NCBI RefSeq assembly: GCF_018691265.1
Contig: NW_024881316.1
Span: 8,740,819-8,804,818, forward strand
DNA: 64,000 nt
Reading direction: 5' to 3'
Origin: Tyto alba
Taxonomy: Eukaryota > Chordata > Aves > Strigiformes > Tytonidae
Position numbers and translations under genes: made by a program. Positions 1 to 13,642 of this stretch are shown one piece after another (position 1 is the stretch's first letter; the number at the start of each line of letters is the position of its first letter). Below the pieces are notes generated by a model. The model had not been told where the DNA came from. It did not search any database and saw only the letters and a list, made by a program, of their open reading frames with translations.

Positions 1-767
1 CTAGGGAAGCGACTTGCTCCAGGACTTGCCCTTTTTCTATGTAAGGCCACACTTTCCTGCCAGCTCTTTTTCAGAAGAGGCCTCAAAAATGAAGACATCA
101 AACACTCAGCTGGAATCCAACTGCATTCCACCCTGCCATCCTCACAGACTGGACGTGAAAAGCCCCTCTTCTCTTATTTCAGTCTTGACAAAAGCAGGAC
201 AATGGGTGGCTGTTGGTAAAGTCTTTTTTTTGCAGTTAAGAGCCATAAGCATTATCCCAGGAATCTCCATTCACATGAAGATAATGCACAGTCACTCTCT
301 CCTTGTTTAGACTACAGCTCAGCCTATCTCAGACCACCTCTTACTTTCTTGTGTTTTAATCCTTGGTTTTACCTACTGAGTTATCCAACAACTGAACAAA
401 CTAAATAGGAAAATAATTGTGGTAAGTCTGAGTGCATCGAAGCTTTAGACAAAGATGCCTTGCCTTTTCCCCCTCAGCTCCTAAGGTATATCGGTGGGAA
501 GGAACTTCCAAACAGACATGTTTAAGGCCACTGAATGAGCTTCTGGAGCCTGGAAGGGGTCAATGTATTCTGTAGAGAATCATCTATCCTTCAGGGGTAA
601 AGGGAGTTGATCACAAATCTTCTTAGCGCTCAGCTTCTTAATGGGCTTTTTGCACACTAGTCTGCATTTACACATGAGGTTATTACTATAAAAAAAAGTC
701 CTTGTGTGTTGTTTAAGAGTTTCAGCTTCTGGTGGGGTTTTTGGGGGGGGCTGGTTGGTTTTTCTTT

Positions 768-801
<34 letters not shown>

Positions 802-2439
802 GGGCATAGAATATGTTAGGATGTTCAGAAACCAACTTTTTCTATTGCTGAGGTTGTCTCTAAAAGGGTGACAGGGAAGGCATCATTATGTCTAATGAAG
901 GATTGCTTGAAGAGAAACTTTCTTTAGCAAAGATACAAACTACCTGGAATGTACATGAACAAGAATTATTTTTTAGATATAATTTCACATCTTCAAATTA
1001 AACAAATATCTCAGCTAGTAATGTTTTTCTCTACTGATTCTTTTGCTCCTTCTAGCCTCTATCCTGTCACTAATAACAGCAATAAACAAGTAATGAAAAG
1101 CTTGAAATTTCATTTCCTCTAACAGTTTGGACCGTATTCCAAGGAATAAACTCTACAGAGGCTTATTTCCTTCCTCTACTGTATCCTGTATGTTTCTATG
1201 CTTTGTACCACTGCTTTGACAGGCTTCTGTTTGCCTGTCACCTGGATTTGATTAAGTCCCATCTTCGTATTCACACCTGAAATGAACCTAGGACCTATGA
1301 AATTTCCAAAGACATCCACAGGATTCAGCAGTTGTTGAAACAATTAACTTAATGAAAGGTTATCCGACATCCTCTGTGATCCTAACCTCACCAATTTACC
1401 AGTCTCATTCAGGGTGTTATTCTTATAAATCCCTACATCTGTCTACATACAAATACATTTACCAGATATGCTTGTTCCAGATCACTCTTCAGTGCAGATA
1501 AATCATTAGAGATGTTGTATGCTATTTAGGCAGCTAGGTAGACTTGGTACTATATCTGAGAAACTTCTGTGAGTGCATTAATTTAAAAATCACATTTATT
1601 TTGCCATTGGCGTCTCAAAACCAAAACTATGTGGGAACATTTTTCTGAATTATTCAGTATTTTACCACTATGAATATTTATGTTAAAATAGAGAAGGTTG
1701 AAATGGGTTTTCTTTCCCATGAAAAATTGTTCTAGCAAACTCCTTTTGAAGAGTAAATACAGTAATTAACAAGATCAGCTCTGTTAAAGTTATGTCTCTT
1801 TAGGAAAGAAGACTTTTCTCTTTGGAGATTTTTGTCTGGACATGAGGATTAGAGTTGTCAGCAGTGACATGCCTCTTGAAGAAGAGCTATCCTGGATACA
1901 GACCATTTAGTGTTTTAAAGGTATGAAAAGAGGGCAAGATCCAAAACAAGATTTAGATCTTTAAGTCTGTAAAACCAACACTTACCCTGTTCAGCAAGCA
2001 TATTTTTGCCTCACAAATTGCTTAGGTACTTAAGATTCTGCTACAAATCAGGCCCTGAAGCATTTGACTCTTATCTGGTGAGTATCTAGGTGCTCACCAG
2101 CTGCTTAAGGCACCTGAGATCTACAAACTCTTTAGGTTTGTGCCCAGCATGGTCCCTGGGATACCTGGACTAATGCACTCCAGCAATACAAAACACAGCA
2201 GCCATGGTCAAATTTGCCAAAAGGAGAAGTCCAGAGGAAGCCTGCTGTCAGTATAGGATCTCTGTGTATCTGTCTAGCAGCTGGCATGCTCCTCTGGAAA
2301 AGAGAAATAGGTCAGTTCTCGGCACATGGGGTTACAAATTCTCAACTTTTATTTTCAAAACAGTGTAAAAATTACGTTAAAATAGTTATCAATATCCAAT
2401 TTTATAGACATTCCAAGCCCAGCTGGTGTTTGACAGATG
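1..2439. other. AT-rich non-coding interval, no gene seen
   Basis: No open frame here has domain, splice-site or codon support. The only clear landmark is a 28-base T run at 769-796, preceded by a short G run (733-740). Around 1990-2160 the text looks like a very old interspersed repeat (short CTTAGGTAC and AAGGCACCTGAG-like motifs), but I cannot assign it to a family. Confidence 0.7.
769..796. repeat. Poly(T) tract, 28 bases
   Basis: Uninterrupted run of 28 T. No polyadenylation hexamer or recognisable retroposed sequence lies next to it on the strand that would read it as poly(A), so it is best called a mononucleotide microsatellite. Confidence 0.9.
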
Positions 2440-2830
2440 TTTCACTTAAAGTATGAGCTAGTCCAGATGTGCTCCCCATCAGCAGCTCATGGGGAGGTGG
2501 GGCCTCCCCAAGGGATACCAGCCAGGACCTGTCCCACCAGTCCAGCCAGGACCACTGGAGCAGCCACAGCCATGATCACTGAGCACCTCCTTGGGGATGG
2601 GAATGGGCTGAGATTGGGCTGGAATGTGGACCTGAAGATGGGCCTGGCTCAACCAGGTCCATGGCTGGACAGGTCAGGGCTGTGGACAGCTGGAGACAGG
2701 CCTTGCTGTGGCATCGCTGGGGCAGGAGCTGATAGCCCAGGGTGGCTGAAATGGGGTCCTGGGCCATGGGCAGGGTGTGGGGAGCCCTTGAGAGGGGCTG
2801 GGCAGGGACAGTCAATCCCATTATCGCCTT
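2440..2830. other. GC-rich, CpG-poor block of unknown origin
   Basis: About 390 bases clearly richer in G+C than both flanks, with many CCTGG/CCAGG-type words. The 12-mer CCAGCCAGGACC occurs twice (2518-2529 and 2542-2553), and related words recur to about 2680. CpG is rare, so this is not a CpG island. Open frames on both strands (2437-2889 plus, 2576-2938 minus) overlap each other and resemble no protein I know. They are what stop-poor GC-rich DNA gives by chance. An old LTR or a decayed minisatellite are the likeliest explanations. Confidence 0.5.
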
Positions 2831-5128
2831 TGTCTTGCGATATCTACAGCACAATGCATGCACAAGTAAGACATGTTTTTTTAGGCTAAAGTTTCTTTGG
2901 TGATGGAGCATTTCTGACAAATCTGGGAGGTCTCCCATCTCTGAGATGAAAGTCCTGATTATGGGGATGTAGATCTATGTCCTTCTCGCTGTCTCCCATA
3001 ACCTTTTCCTCCTCAGATAGAGAGCTTTAGTCAGAAGTGCACAGGATATGGTGAGCTAGGTAGTGTATGATAACTCATCTTTCTACAGCTGGTCACACAA
3101 CCTTGGGCCAAGTGGCATTCAATATTTCAGCTCCCTGCTCTCACAGCAGGTTTTCTCTATACTTGCCTATCAGGCAGAGTGGTCACTTCACCATTCCCTT
3201 CTTTTCTCATACTATTTTTCCAGAAAAAGTAAGTGTTGGTAAACTCTGCTCAGTGTCTAAGATGAGAAGAAATCTGCATTTTCAGAAGGGATTTTCAGTT
3301 TTCTATGGGTGTCTTACTGAAGACTACAGCTACAGGCCCAGTGAAGACAGAATTATAGATGTGGCCTTATTGTCTCAGATGGTCATTTCTGTGCTTGTCA
3401 TGTCATCGGCTGAACATATCGTTCCCAGGTACACAGCAACAATCCTACAACATATAGGCAGATATAGCTATAGTTAAGCCTAACTTGGTGTTAAGAATTT
3501 GAGACATTTAACTGTTAGGTGCCAGTTAGCACTGCCCAAGTACCTTTTTAAGCTGTCAATATTCAGACCTGACAACAGATGGGGTATGTTTTGCTGTTTG
3601 TGTACCTGTTCTTCCATTTTTTTATTACAATTGTATGCTTACCATTGACAGAATCACAAAAGAAAATGCATGATGCTACTTTCTGAGAACAGGCAAATTA
3701 GATTTATATTCCAAATTATGCTGGAATAAGTAAAATCCTCTCAAATTTAAAAAATAGAGAGAAAGGAAAATAATTTCTCTGATATCACTGTGGAATACCA
3801 GTAAACTGTGAGTATGTCATTAACAACAACACAAAAAAGAGACGGAAAGCATCATTGAATATAAAGCACTGAAAACTTTTGTCTTAGCTTCCATTCTAAG
3901 TGTCCATGAAATGGTTTATCATCTTAATGTCCTAACTCTACAATAGCTGTGGTTTATGACACTAAACCAAATGTTCATCAGATGAACATTTTACAGCAGT
4001 TTGAATGTTGTCTTTAGAAAGCAAAATCAAAACAAACTGCTGTAGCCCTGATTGAATATTGCAAGACAGTTTTCACTGATATTTGAATATTAGCAATTGC
4101 TACTGTTTATTTGGTACTTTTTTCTTTGCAGTATGTTAGCCATGGTAATTAATAGACTCCTTAGGTGATCTGATTTATTTCAGTCAGAAACATGACATAT
4201 AAACAATGTAGTCAGAAAAACTGTAAGCTACCAAATATTTCCAATTGAGCAAATTTGTGCTGGTTAAATTTGATGAATTTTTAAAATGTCAGTAATCTGT
4301 AAATTAATTTTTAAAATGTGAAAGAGAAAATACATGGGAAAGTGTTGATAACTTTCTCATGACCTTCTATTTCTTCTCTTTCTTCAGCTATACAAAAGAT
4401 AATTCTTCAAGAGATATGAAACAAAGTAATTTGAATTATCTGCAACTGATATTAGACTTTTGTGAATAATGGAAATATTCAATGAAATATTTTGTTTAAT
4501 TTATGAAATTTAGCATAACAAATATCTGACAAGCAAAGTTATGAAAGGTCTATGACTGAATATCTTCAGAAATTATATGTGTTGCTTATTAAGGAGAATT
4601 CATGATTCTAGCCTGTCTCTCAGCAGAGCCACAAGGAAATGAATCTAACATCTTCATCCGTAAAGATATACCAGAGACACTGTGAGCAAAGACACTGTTC
4701 CTTTCCACTTCAGTTCCTTGATCTGGAATGACGTGGGATTTATTTCATCCAATGGCATGAACTAGCTAGGTAGAGAAGGGTGAAAAACCCACTGCTTCTT
4801 ATGACAGCCCTGAACAGTAGAAAGGTATATTGCTTCAACCAAAAATACTCTTCCTCTTTCAACATAATCTGGAAATGGTGAAATGCTTTATAGCATTGTA
4901 TGCCCTTCATGGAAAAGGCAATCATCTGTTTCAGCAATGCATATTCAAACCCTAGCAGCAGCTGGAATTAAAGAGTTGCATATTACAATAATGTCTTGTA
5001 CAATATTTGTATAAAATTGAATATTCAAGAATGTTCCTGTCCCTGTCTTTCTAGTATATTTTTTTTATCCTTAGTGTTATTCATTTAACTGCTTTCTTTT
5101 CCTGTTTATAGTTGTTTTTTTTGTTGTG

Positions 5129-5151
5129 TTTTTTTTTTTTTTTTTTTTTTT
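5129..5151. repeat. Poly(T) tract, 23 bases
   Basis: Uninterrupted T run inside a longer T/G-rich stretch (5113-5151). Confidence 0.85.
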
Positions 5152-6138
5152 AATTAGTTCTTAGATCCATGGTATTTGGTATTAGTTCTTAGATTATTTT
5201 CTCTGGGTTTAGGGCACAAGAGACATTTTTAAAAGTTATATTAATATTTATTGTTTCCATTTTTCAAATAAAAGACAACCTGCTGTTTTCTAATATAACC
5301 TGTAACTTTGGATACCACTACATCAAAAAATAAGGTAATTTTCATTTCAGTGAAATTGCATGAACATTATAACATTTTGATGTTAACATCTTCTTAACTT
5401 TTAATATCTTTAATGATCTTTTCACTTCATCTGAATAATGACTGACATCTGGATCTCAAAGCCATCAAGCATAATAATGTAGCAAATGTGTCAGGCAAGA
5501 AAGGAAAGCTTCATTAAAGAACCTGCTTAATTAACCTATTTGTTTACAGAAATGCTATGGACATCTTCAGAATACTTCAATGGATACAATTCTGTCACAC
5601 AAAGAACAATTCACAGCGTTTAAGTAGGCCTGGACCACTTTTGCAATTTCCAGCTTACCCTCCTTCAGATCAGTGGCTTCTAGGTTATGCAAAATTGTCT
5701 ATTTAATTCAGTGAAGACAAATAACAGTGGCAGGATGACTGAGTTACTTTCATTTGCATGTGTAAAGGAAGCAAATATATACCTTTTTTTACAGAAAGCT
5801 TTCTTAATATCAGTGTGTTTTTAGTAGGTGTTCACATGTCCCCATCATGTTAATCTGTGAAGACTTTAATAAAGTGACATATCTTTAAAGAATCCCTTTG
5901 TTTGAAACTAATTATTTCTTTGTAGCTATGGCTGTTAAAATCACAGTTTTACCTATATCAACATGTAAAATGAAATAAACTGTAGGAAAAAAGATAATTT
6001 TTGGATAAAGAGTCTTAGGAAAAAATATAATATTGTCAGCACCAAATTACATTAATAACAGAATATTAATAAAAATCAATTTGAAAAGTTTACTTTTCAT
6101 TTACATACAATGGATTATAAATCCATTTCCTCATAGTC

Positions 6139-6157
6139 TTTTTTTTTTTTTTTTTTT
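6139..6157. repeat. Poly(T) tract, 19 bases
   Basis: Uninterrupted T run followed by AATG. No retroposon structure was recognised around it. Confidence 0.85.
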
Positions 6158-9029
6158 AATGAAAAACCTGGCTTAATTTAAGAAAAGGAATGAATTTTAA
6201 CATTAACACTCAGAGTCCTAAAGTACCCATGAGAAATAAATACTTGTTTAAGCAGGCAGAATTAAAATTGAGTGAAAAATTAAAAGTAGCCCTTCATCTA
6301 TCCATTGCCACTCCTCTTGGAAATGCAAATTCAATATTTTCATCACCAGAAGATCTGTTTCAAATCCATATTACTGCATATTGTAAATGTTTGTATAGGA
6401 ATTTTTAAAAAAGTTAAAAGTAATACCCTTTAAGTCATTCCTTGAATGCCACACCGGGAAGTATATAGTCTACTTCAGCATGGGACATCTTCTGCAAATA
6501 ATTTCTGTAGTGCATTTTAGATGTAGATTGTCCCTATTTAATTAATTGCAAAAAGATGTGCTGCATTTAGCAGAATTTTGCCACTTTCATAACATTTCTT
6601 GACACTAAACCATGCTCTGATAGTAAAGTTGTCATGAGGCCAGAAGTACTGCAGCTCACTGTTCCTGACACTTATTTGTGTAACACACAGAAATCAAATG
6701 AGTAAGCAGAATTATCTGCTTCATATAAATTTACATTTAAATTTATATTTTCACCTTTAGACACTCCCTTTGCAACAACAAAGAGAATGAGTTACAACTA
6801 TATTTCTCTACTAGTATTTGTCATCTGAATATTTGTGGAAGCTCAGGTCTTATATGTTAAAAGACATTAAAATAAAATTTTTTTTTTTTGAGTGAACATG
6901 GATCAAATACTTCCCAAGGCTATTCCAGTGTCTTCCAAAATAATTCTGTTGTTATGAGTAAAATAATCTGTTTGAAATTCTGTTTTAACAGTGAACAAAA
7001 TGTCCTCACATGTTTAACAATAAAGCCTTTCAGACTGTTTCTCCTCATGCAGCATATCTCCTATCCAAGACACATTTATCTATCTCTAGTACTCATTTTC
7101 TTTACTTCGATTTAGAAAGAAAACAAACACAAAACCCAGAATGATGAGTCTTCCTGATCTGAACTCCCTTCCTCACTTTATAATTGCCAGTAGCATGCAA
7201 ATGATCACTTTGCAAAAGTTCAGCAAACAAGTTTGGACTGAAATCCTTTCTACCCTTTCATCAGCTAGTATCATCGGGCACCTCTCATACTTTTTTCCAG
7301 TGTTACCTGAGGATCATCAAGGTCCCACTGTCTGGGTCCACATTCCTTGTTGCACTAAACTGACAATATCAGACATTCTGAATTAGTTAATATCACACAA
7401 ATGGTATTTATGTTAATTTTACATGCATGCACACACACATAGATAATAGCTAGGCAGCCGGTTTGCTGGTATGCATCACTGCTTATCATGCTGATTATAA
7501 TCATCTCGTTGTTACCTTATTCTTCCTCCATCTGTTTGTTGCATCCATCTGTTGTCTATCGTCTTATAATGAGATTGCAAGTTCTTTGCGGCAGGGAGAA
7601 TTTCCTTGTTATTTGTTTGCATGCAGCTAGGAGGAATGGTTTGATGCTATTCAGGGTGTTATTGTGGTTTAGATGATGGTAATAAGAATGATCTAAATAA
7701 CCTTTTTTTCCTCTCAGAATAGTCTGTGGGAAAGAGTCGTAGACAGTCATTTTAACATACTGGTGTGGTAACATGACTAATGGTGAATTGATTTTAGGAA
7801 AGTTTTTTTTTTTTAAATTGCTCTTTTAAAAAATACTCCCATGTTTTCACGTTCACGGACTTTCTAGGAGAAAGGAAAATTTAGCATGCAAATAAAACCT
7901 TTGAAATTCTTTGACTTCAGAGTCTGTGCAACAGATGTCTGCTTAGATAATGCAAAGAGATTTCATTTTTTTTTTTTTCTATGGTGATAGCTGTATTGTA
8001 ATCCTGTGTTAAAGAAAAAGTAAAAAACATTTATTATGTTGGTTAAATCCAATTTGCCCAGTTAGGAAAATCTTTTTTATTATTATTATCTTAAGCTGGT
8101 CTGTTATGAAAAAGTGGGTTTTGGCATAAAGAAAACTTGGAGTAAAAAAAAGAAAATCTGATTTCCTTGGAAATTTTTATTTCTTCATTTATATGCTTTT
8201 GACTCTCATGCTTTTAACTGGAAATGTGGAAGTTGTTGCAAGGTAGTAAAACTAGGATGAACTGGACTTTAACTCTCTGCAGCTTCCCAAATTCTCTGCC
8301 CTTATCCTGCCTCAAATGCAAAATACAGTGAGTGAGAATCAACCCAGATAGAATTACCTATTGCCCTGAAAACACCTCTGAAGCCGGGAGACGACAGGTA
8401 ACTTACAATTTCCATGTAACTGCTTGCACTGGGTCAGATATAATTCCTACCTGCTCTGGTGTCACTTTCAAACTAACACATAGGTTATTTCCCCTTTAAA
8501 ACTTCTTTTCCCACTCCCAGTGTTATATGGGGATTAAAAAACAACAGTGTGTAAGAGCCAGCAAGACTGTATCTTAATAACATATAAGAGCACACAGCAA
8601 ATTTAGACCTTGTAGGTTATCAAGTGACAAGAACTTTTAAACAGCATTATGAATAAGCTGTTACGGACTTCACAAACTTTTCATTTTATTTTAGGATTAA
8701 TTGTTCTCTGGGAAAAGGCCATTTTTCTCACGTTAAAGTTTCTGCTTACTGCTGATACTGATTAATTTTATAAGTAATTACAAAATCCTGTATAATCAGT
8801 TGATAAGGTCCTATTAACTACCATTCAAATCATATTCATTAGCCTATGAAATAAAACCTGACTTTTTACTTCTTATCTGTTATGATTTATTTAATAGATG
8901 ATAAGTTCAGCATAAAAATATTACATGAAAAATAGCAAAAACCATCCCTTTAAATCAAAATTACAGACATTATAACTGAATCTTTTTTTTTATTTAGAAA
9001 CTGAAATTTGTCTTGCAGAGGTGGATGGT

Positions 9030-9099
<70 letters not shown>

Positions 9100-9100
9100 T
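9030..9100. repeat. (TAGA)n tetranucleotide microsatellite
   Basis: About 17.5 uninterrupted TAGA/GATA units over 70 bases with no visible point change. Purity at this length suggests an actively slipping, length-polymorphic locus. Confidence 0.97.
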
Positions 9101-9410
9101 GTAAATACGGGTTTTCCAGATTTCTTTGTTGTTACATAGAGATGAACTTGTCTGTAAGATACTGATCTCTGAAAATCCCCACTATGTAATATGTTATTAT
9201 CTTTCTACAGAAACCAGGAGCAATTAGATAATATATGCAATATGACAAATAATCCGTGGATATGGTGTCTGTACTGAGAAACAAATTCTTACAAGAGAAT
9301 GTGCTTTGACATCACCTTTTCCCATAGCTGTTACAGTGACCCAGCCAGTACTGCTAAACCAACAACAAGAAGTTCAGCCTGTGGTTGGGGAACCTCTGGA
9401 GTCCACATGA

Positions 9411-9470
9411 GTTGTGTGTGTGTGAGAGAGGGAGACATGATGTGTGCACATGTATGTGTATGTGTAAGTT
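9411..9470. repeat. Imperfect (TG)n tract
   Basis: Sixty bases of alternating TG/TGTA/TGCA words broken by a GAGAGAGGGAGA stretch. The alternating purine-pyrimidine parts could adopt Z-DNA. This is a decayed microsatellite. Confidence 0.8.
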
Positions 9471-9620
9471 GCATATGGGTGATACAGCTCCTGAGAAGGA
9501 GGAAGACGGGAGGTGATGGCGGGGGAAGGAGGGCCATTCTTAGCTGCCCCATCAGCAATAATTAATGATTTTACTGACCGAAAAAACCTGTTCCAGCATA
9601 ACCTCAATGTTGACAATAAG

Positions 9621-9642
9621 CTTGTGATCTGCAGATCACAAG
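9621..9642. repeat. 22-bp perfect palindrome
   Basis: CTTGTGATCTG is followed directly by its exact reverse complement, with no spacer and no mismatch. The flanking bases (G at 9620, T at 9643) do not extend it. PstI-like CTGCAG lies at the centre, with GATC on each side. Confidence 0.9.
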
Positions 9643-10456
9643 TGAGGGAGCTCCCTGCCCTGTAGTGCTGGGTAAGTGTAGGGGAAGGTCAGTCAAGCTG
9701 TCCACATCTGCATGAGTGACACCTGTTATGTGAAATATTCACCTGTTGTAAGCTAAAGGGAGATTATCACACACGAAAGAGTGACTAAACTGCCCTTTGT
9801 CTTTAACAAAATTTCATTTTGGCTAAATTCAATATTTTTCTTTCTGTATTGGTGCATGTAATACACAATTACAATACAGCAGGAGCTCAAAGACTAAGGG
9901 TGGTCAGTGGTGGTTGAGGAGGCTATGGGTGGGTGGGAACAGCAGGTAGCCATCAGAGGAGGTGTAAACTGTGTGAAGTTAGTCATCTTTTAGGCCGGTT
10001 TGCAAGGACAGTTGAAGAAAGCCTGGTGGGGCCGACAGAGGGGGAGTGAATTTTCAGGGGTCTGCAATAGCTTCAGGTGAATAATATGTCTGTGCTTTTC
10101 CCTCTTCTCAGCTCTCTAACCTAATTAATTTCTTGTTTTATTTTTTAAAAATTAATAACCATTTTTTCAAAAAGTTGTCCTTATACTAAAAAAGACTGAA
10201 AGTTTACTTGAATATGCCTAATATTTGTTTTTTTCTAAGTGAGGTTGAGTGCATGATGCATTTTAACCCCTATATTTACAGCTTGCCTTTGATCTACCAG
10301 GAAGTAATTAAATATGAGTCAGCTGTATTAAAATATGCATATCTATGTGTTAATGGGTACACTGTTCTGGCATCAATATTCTTATGTCTATAGTTTTTGT
10401 CTTTTTTTTTTTTTCATGTAGGAATAACAGAGCATGTTAAGAAAGCAAAATTTAAA

Positions 10457-10482
10457 ATATATATATATATATATATATATAT
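10457..10482. repeat. (AT)13 dinucleotide repeat
   Basis: Thirteen uninterrupted AT units following a TTTAAA start and ending at ATGCATT. Confidence 0.95.
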
Positions 10483-13400
10483 GCATTCTGTACGTAGGCA
10501 AATATAAAAATACAATCAGTATTTGGTTCTCCTAGTAATGTTGATTACCCCTGGAAGAAAATCACATCACATTTCTGAGAGAAAATGCACAGTAGTTTAT
10601 GCCTTAGTGTGCATGTTCAAATACACATTCACCTTACACTGATGTTTGCTGTTAACCCTAAAATGGTACATATCCCATGTCTCAGAAGTATATTATTATA
10701 TTTTATAAAAGTGGAGTTAATAGTGACAATGAAATTTGACCATCTGGTAATTCATTGAGCCATGGTCACATTAAAGAAACAAAGTTTATTGTCACTTTCA
10801 GATCCAAAATATCACTTGATCAGAGCGAAAAAAGTCTACACAAGTTTGCATCTCAAATGTGAGAACCAGAGAACCTACTCTTTAATCTGTGTGTTGACTA
10901 ATATTACTAAGTTGACTTGGTTTTAGGCACTAAAAAATTAGTGCATACAGTGTGAGATTTAACAGGGTGTTCAGGCAAGAGAACTTGAAACAAAAATTGT
11001 TGACAGACACTTAAATGCAAGAAACTCCTTGCAGAAACGTGTTAGAACTCTACCAGTAAGATCTCTTAACTTTTATTTCTATTGCTGTTGTTAAGGGTTG
11101 ACTGGAAATGAAAAGAGAAAACTGTTCTGCAATTTCTCACTACAACCAAGGTAGCTGGTAAAAAAGAACTTAATTTACACTGAAAGGGAACATTTTTAAT
11201 TTGCAAAAACATAATCATTATTAGTTTAGTACTCATGAATATTGCATTTAATCATACATTTTGTTCAATGATGTATATTATTTATGGGAAGTTGAGAATT
11301 GTATGAAAGAAAAAGTTGTATAAGATAGAGTTGTAAATTCTCAAGCAGTGTTTTTGTGTATTTTCAATCACTAAAAGCAAAAGCTTTACTGGAAAAAAAA
11401 TATGTGACTAACAACATAGAAACTTTCATTCACATTTTGATGTGCATTTTCACATGACCTCTTTAGGGTAGAGCTACAATATAAGGAGTTTTACAAACAA
11501 GGCAAACTAAAGAGAGATGTGCAGGAGTAAAGTAGAAGAATAAACAAGAGTGCAAATGAGAGGAAGACATTTGAATCTGAATGGCCAGTTAATGATTCAA
11601 TTAGTTTTTTACTTTGTTAAACTATGATAATCCTTTTCTACTAGCTCTCCATATTGAAGCCTGTAGAAAGAAAGAATGCAAAGTATCTTAAGAAAAGCCT
11701 AAGGAAAAAAGTAAAGCCTTTTGTAAACCATTGCTGCTTCCCAACAAAATGCTGCTTATGAACAATAATACTGATGCAAGGCAGATATTTTACTGAGTCT
11801 ATGATTCTGAACAGGCTTGGTCTGAATAAAAGCTATCAATTTGAAGTGATTCCTTCAGTTATGCAGGCTGATTGAAGTGCAGGTCTGGCTTCAGGAGTGG
11901 TGAGAACCTAGTAAGTTATATGTACTGTGACTTATCTCTTTATCTTTTCTTACTCTCATCACTTCATGTTTATCTTTCCACCATATACTTTAACTTATTT
12001 TTCCCTTTTCCACTGTTTCTCCCCTCCCCAACTTGGAAGTTTCCTAAATAGAGGTTGGGTACCTTCTCCATTTCTCCATACTGCAGAGCTATGGAAATAG
12101 AGCTTTTAAAAATGCATGTACATAAATATATATTTGTATGGATGGACACAGGTGTATATGGGTATATTGCCATATGAAAGCTCTGTGAAGATAGTATTCT
12201 GATTTGCGGTTTCTAAAAGGTGGCTGTGCAGATAGGTGACTGACACTATTTATTATGACTGGTGCTAATGTGTAATAAGGTACTGATTAAAATATACAAT
12301 GACTGACATTTGGCACTGAGGCAGCATAGCATTCCCTACCCTTTTAATTGTTGGGCTGAAATTAAGCAATGGTTACATGGAGTCAAATAACTGTTAAGTA
12401 ATGGCTTACATTAATGGATCACTTAAAAATCCTGAGAAGTTATCTGATTACTTTACAGGCCAACAAAAAGTACTATTTACTTAACTACTTTTCGTGGCAA
12501 TCCTGTCATTCCCAACCACTGTGTGAAAGCTTATTAATGATATCATGGTAGTCATGGTATTCAGTACGGCCTCGGTCTCACTACATTGTTTGAATGTCTC
12601 ATGCAAACAGGGTTAGACACTTGTGATCTATTGCTTCTAAGAAAAAGTAACAGTGAAAAGACAATTGATTACCATTTTTGGAGCCCGTAATTTATCTTAC
12701 CCACTTTCAATAGGAGGCAAGGTGATATCTAGACATAACCTTTTTCAGCAGGGGTAGATGTTTGTGCTGGTATACAGTAGACTTCTGTAGGTTCCATGGG
12801 TTCCTCAAACTTAACCCAAATAAGAATGAATTCTTCAAGAGTTAGACTAAAATGAGAAGATCTTCAGCATTTGTATCACCCTAAGTAAATGTATTTTGAA
12901 CTGACTTATGTTAATTACTTGCAAAGCTATTATGTAAACCAGAGATGGAAAAGAAAAGGAGGGACTAAATTTCCTCATGTAGGGAGTGGATTGAGCAGAC
13001 AGAGTTATGGATGTTTCACTCCCTCTCACCTCCGTTGACCTTTCTCCTCTTTGACCTTGTCCAGGCACACAGGCATAGGCTTCCATTTCATGGTGTTTCA
13101 CCTGACACAGCCATCTTGCTTGCCTCCTGGACCTATGGTCCTTCACTTCTTTCAATTTCGCCTAGGGTTATAGCAACAAAATCTGGTTCTGCTTTAGATG
13201 GGAGAGTCACATAAGACAGGTAAAGTGTCTGTTAATGTCACCAGACCATAGTGAAAATACTTTTCACCTATTAAGTGAATTTGCCTCTGTATATATAAGG
13301 ATGGAGAGGAAACTAGAACAAGAACTTTGTAAATAAATTGTGATGAAATTAACATTGGCACAAAGCACTACACAACTCCCTTTTTAACACTTAAAATATG

Positions 13401-13622
13401 TATTAAAAGATGTTTGTGGGTGTTCAGTATTGGCTTGGACTTAACATTTTAAAAATTCTAAATGTTGGTTAAAGCTATAATTATGTTTCAAAATACATTT
13501 TTTTTTAATTTTACTTTTACATGGTGCTTTGTGGTTTTAATACAATGTATCAAATATTCTTAATTAAATAAAAATTGTGTTATGGAGTTTGTATTATTAT
13601 GAACACTGATGGGTACATTCTA

Positions 13623-13642
13623 CTACCCTCTCTTGAGGGTAG
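13623..13642. repeat. Short perfect hairpin, 8-bp stem and 4-base loop
   Basis: CTACCCTC, loop TCTT, then GAGGGTAG. The stem is too short for a microRNA precursor and no T run follows it. Recorded only as structure. Confidence 0.7.

Larger units (their letters stand above)
2831..9029. other. AT-rich non-coding interval, no gene seen
   Basis: Unique-looking AT-rich DNA with scattered homopolymers: T runs at 5129-5151 (23) and 6139-6157 (19). The longest frame (3067-3477, plus) has no recognisable domain and no obvious splice context. Confidence 0.7.

Noticed and set aside
2437..2938. Overlapping 150-codon (plus) and 120-codon (minus) open frames
   Set aside because: Both lie in a GC-rich, stop-poor block, overlap antiparallel, and carry no recognisable domain or splice context.
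3067..3477. 136-codon plus-strand open frame
   Set aside because: Mixed composition without domain, no neighbouring exon-like frame and no clear splice sites. One such frame is expected by chance in six frames of 64 kb.
9030..9100. Regular short repeats as a CRISPR-like array
   Set aside because: A pure 4-base microsatellite with no spacers, in eukaryotic sequence.
13623..13642. microRNA hairpin
   Set aside because: The stem has only 8 pairs and does not extend with the flanks.
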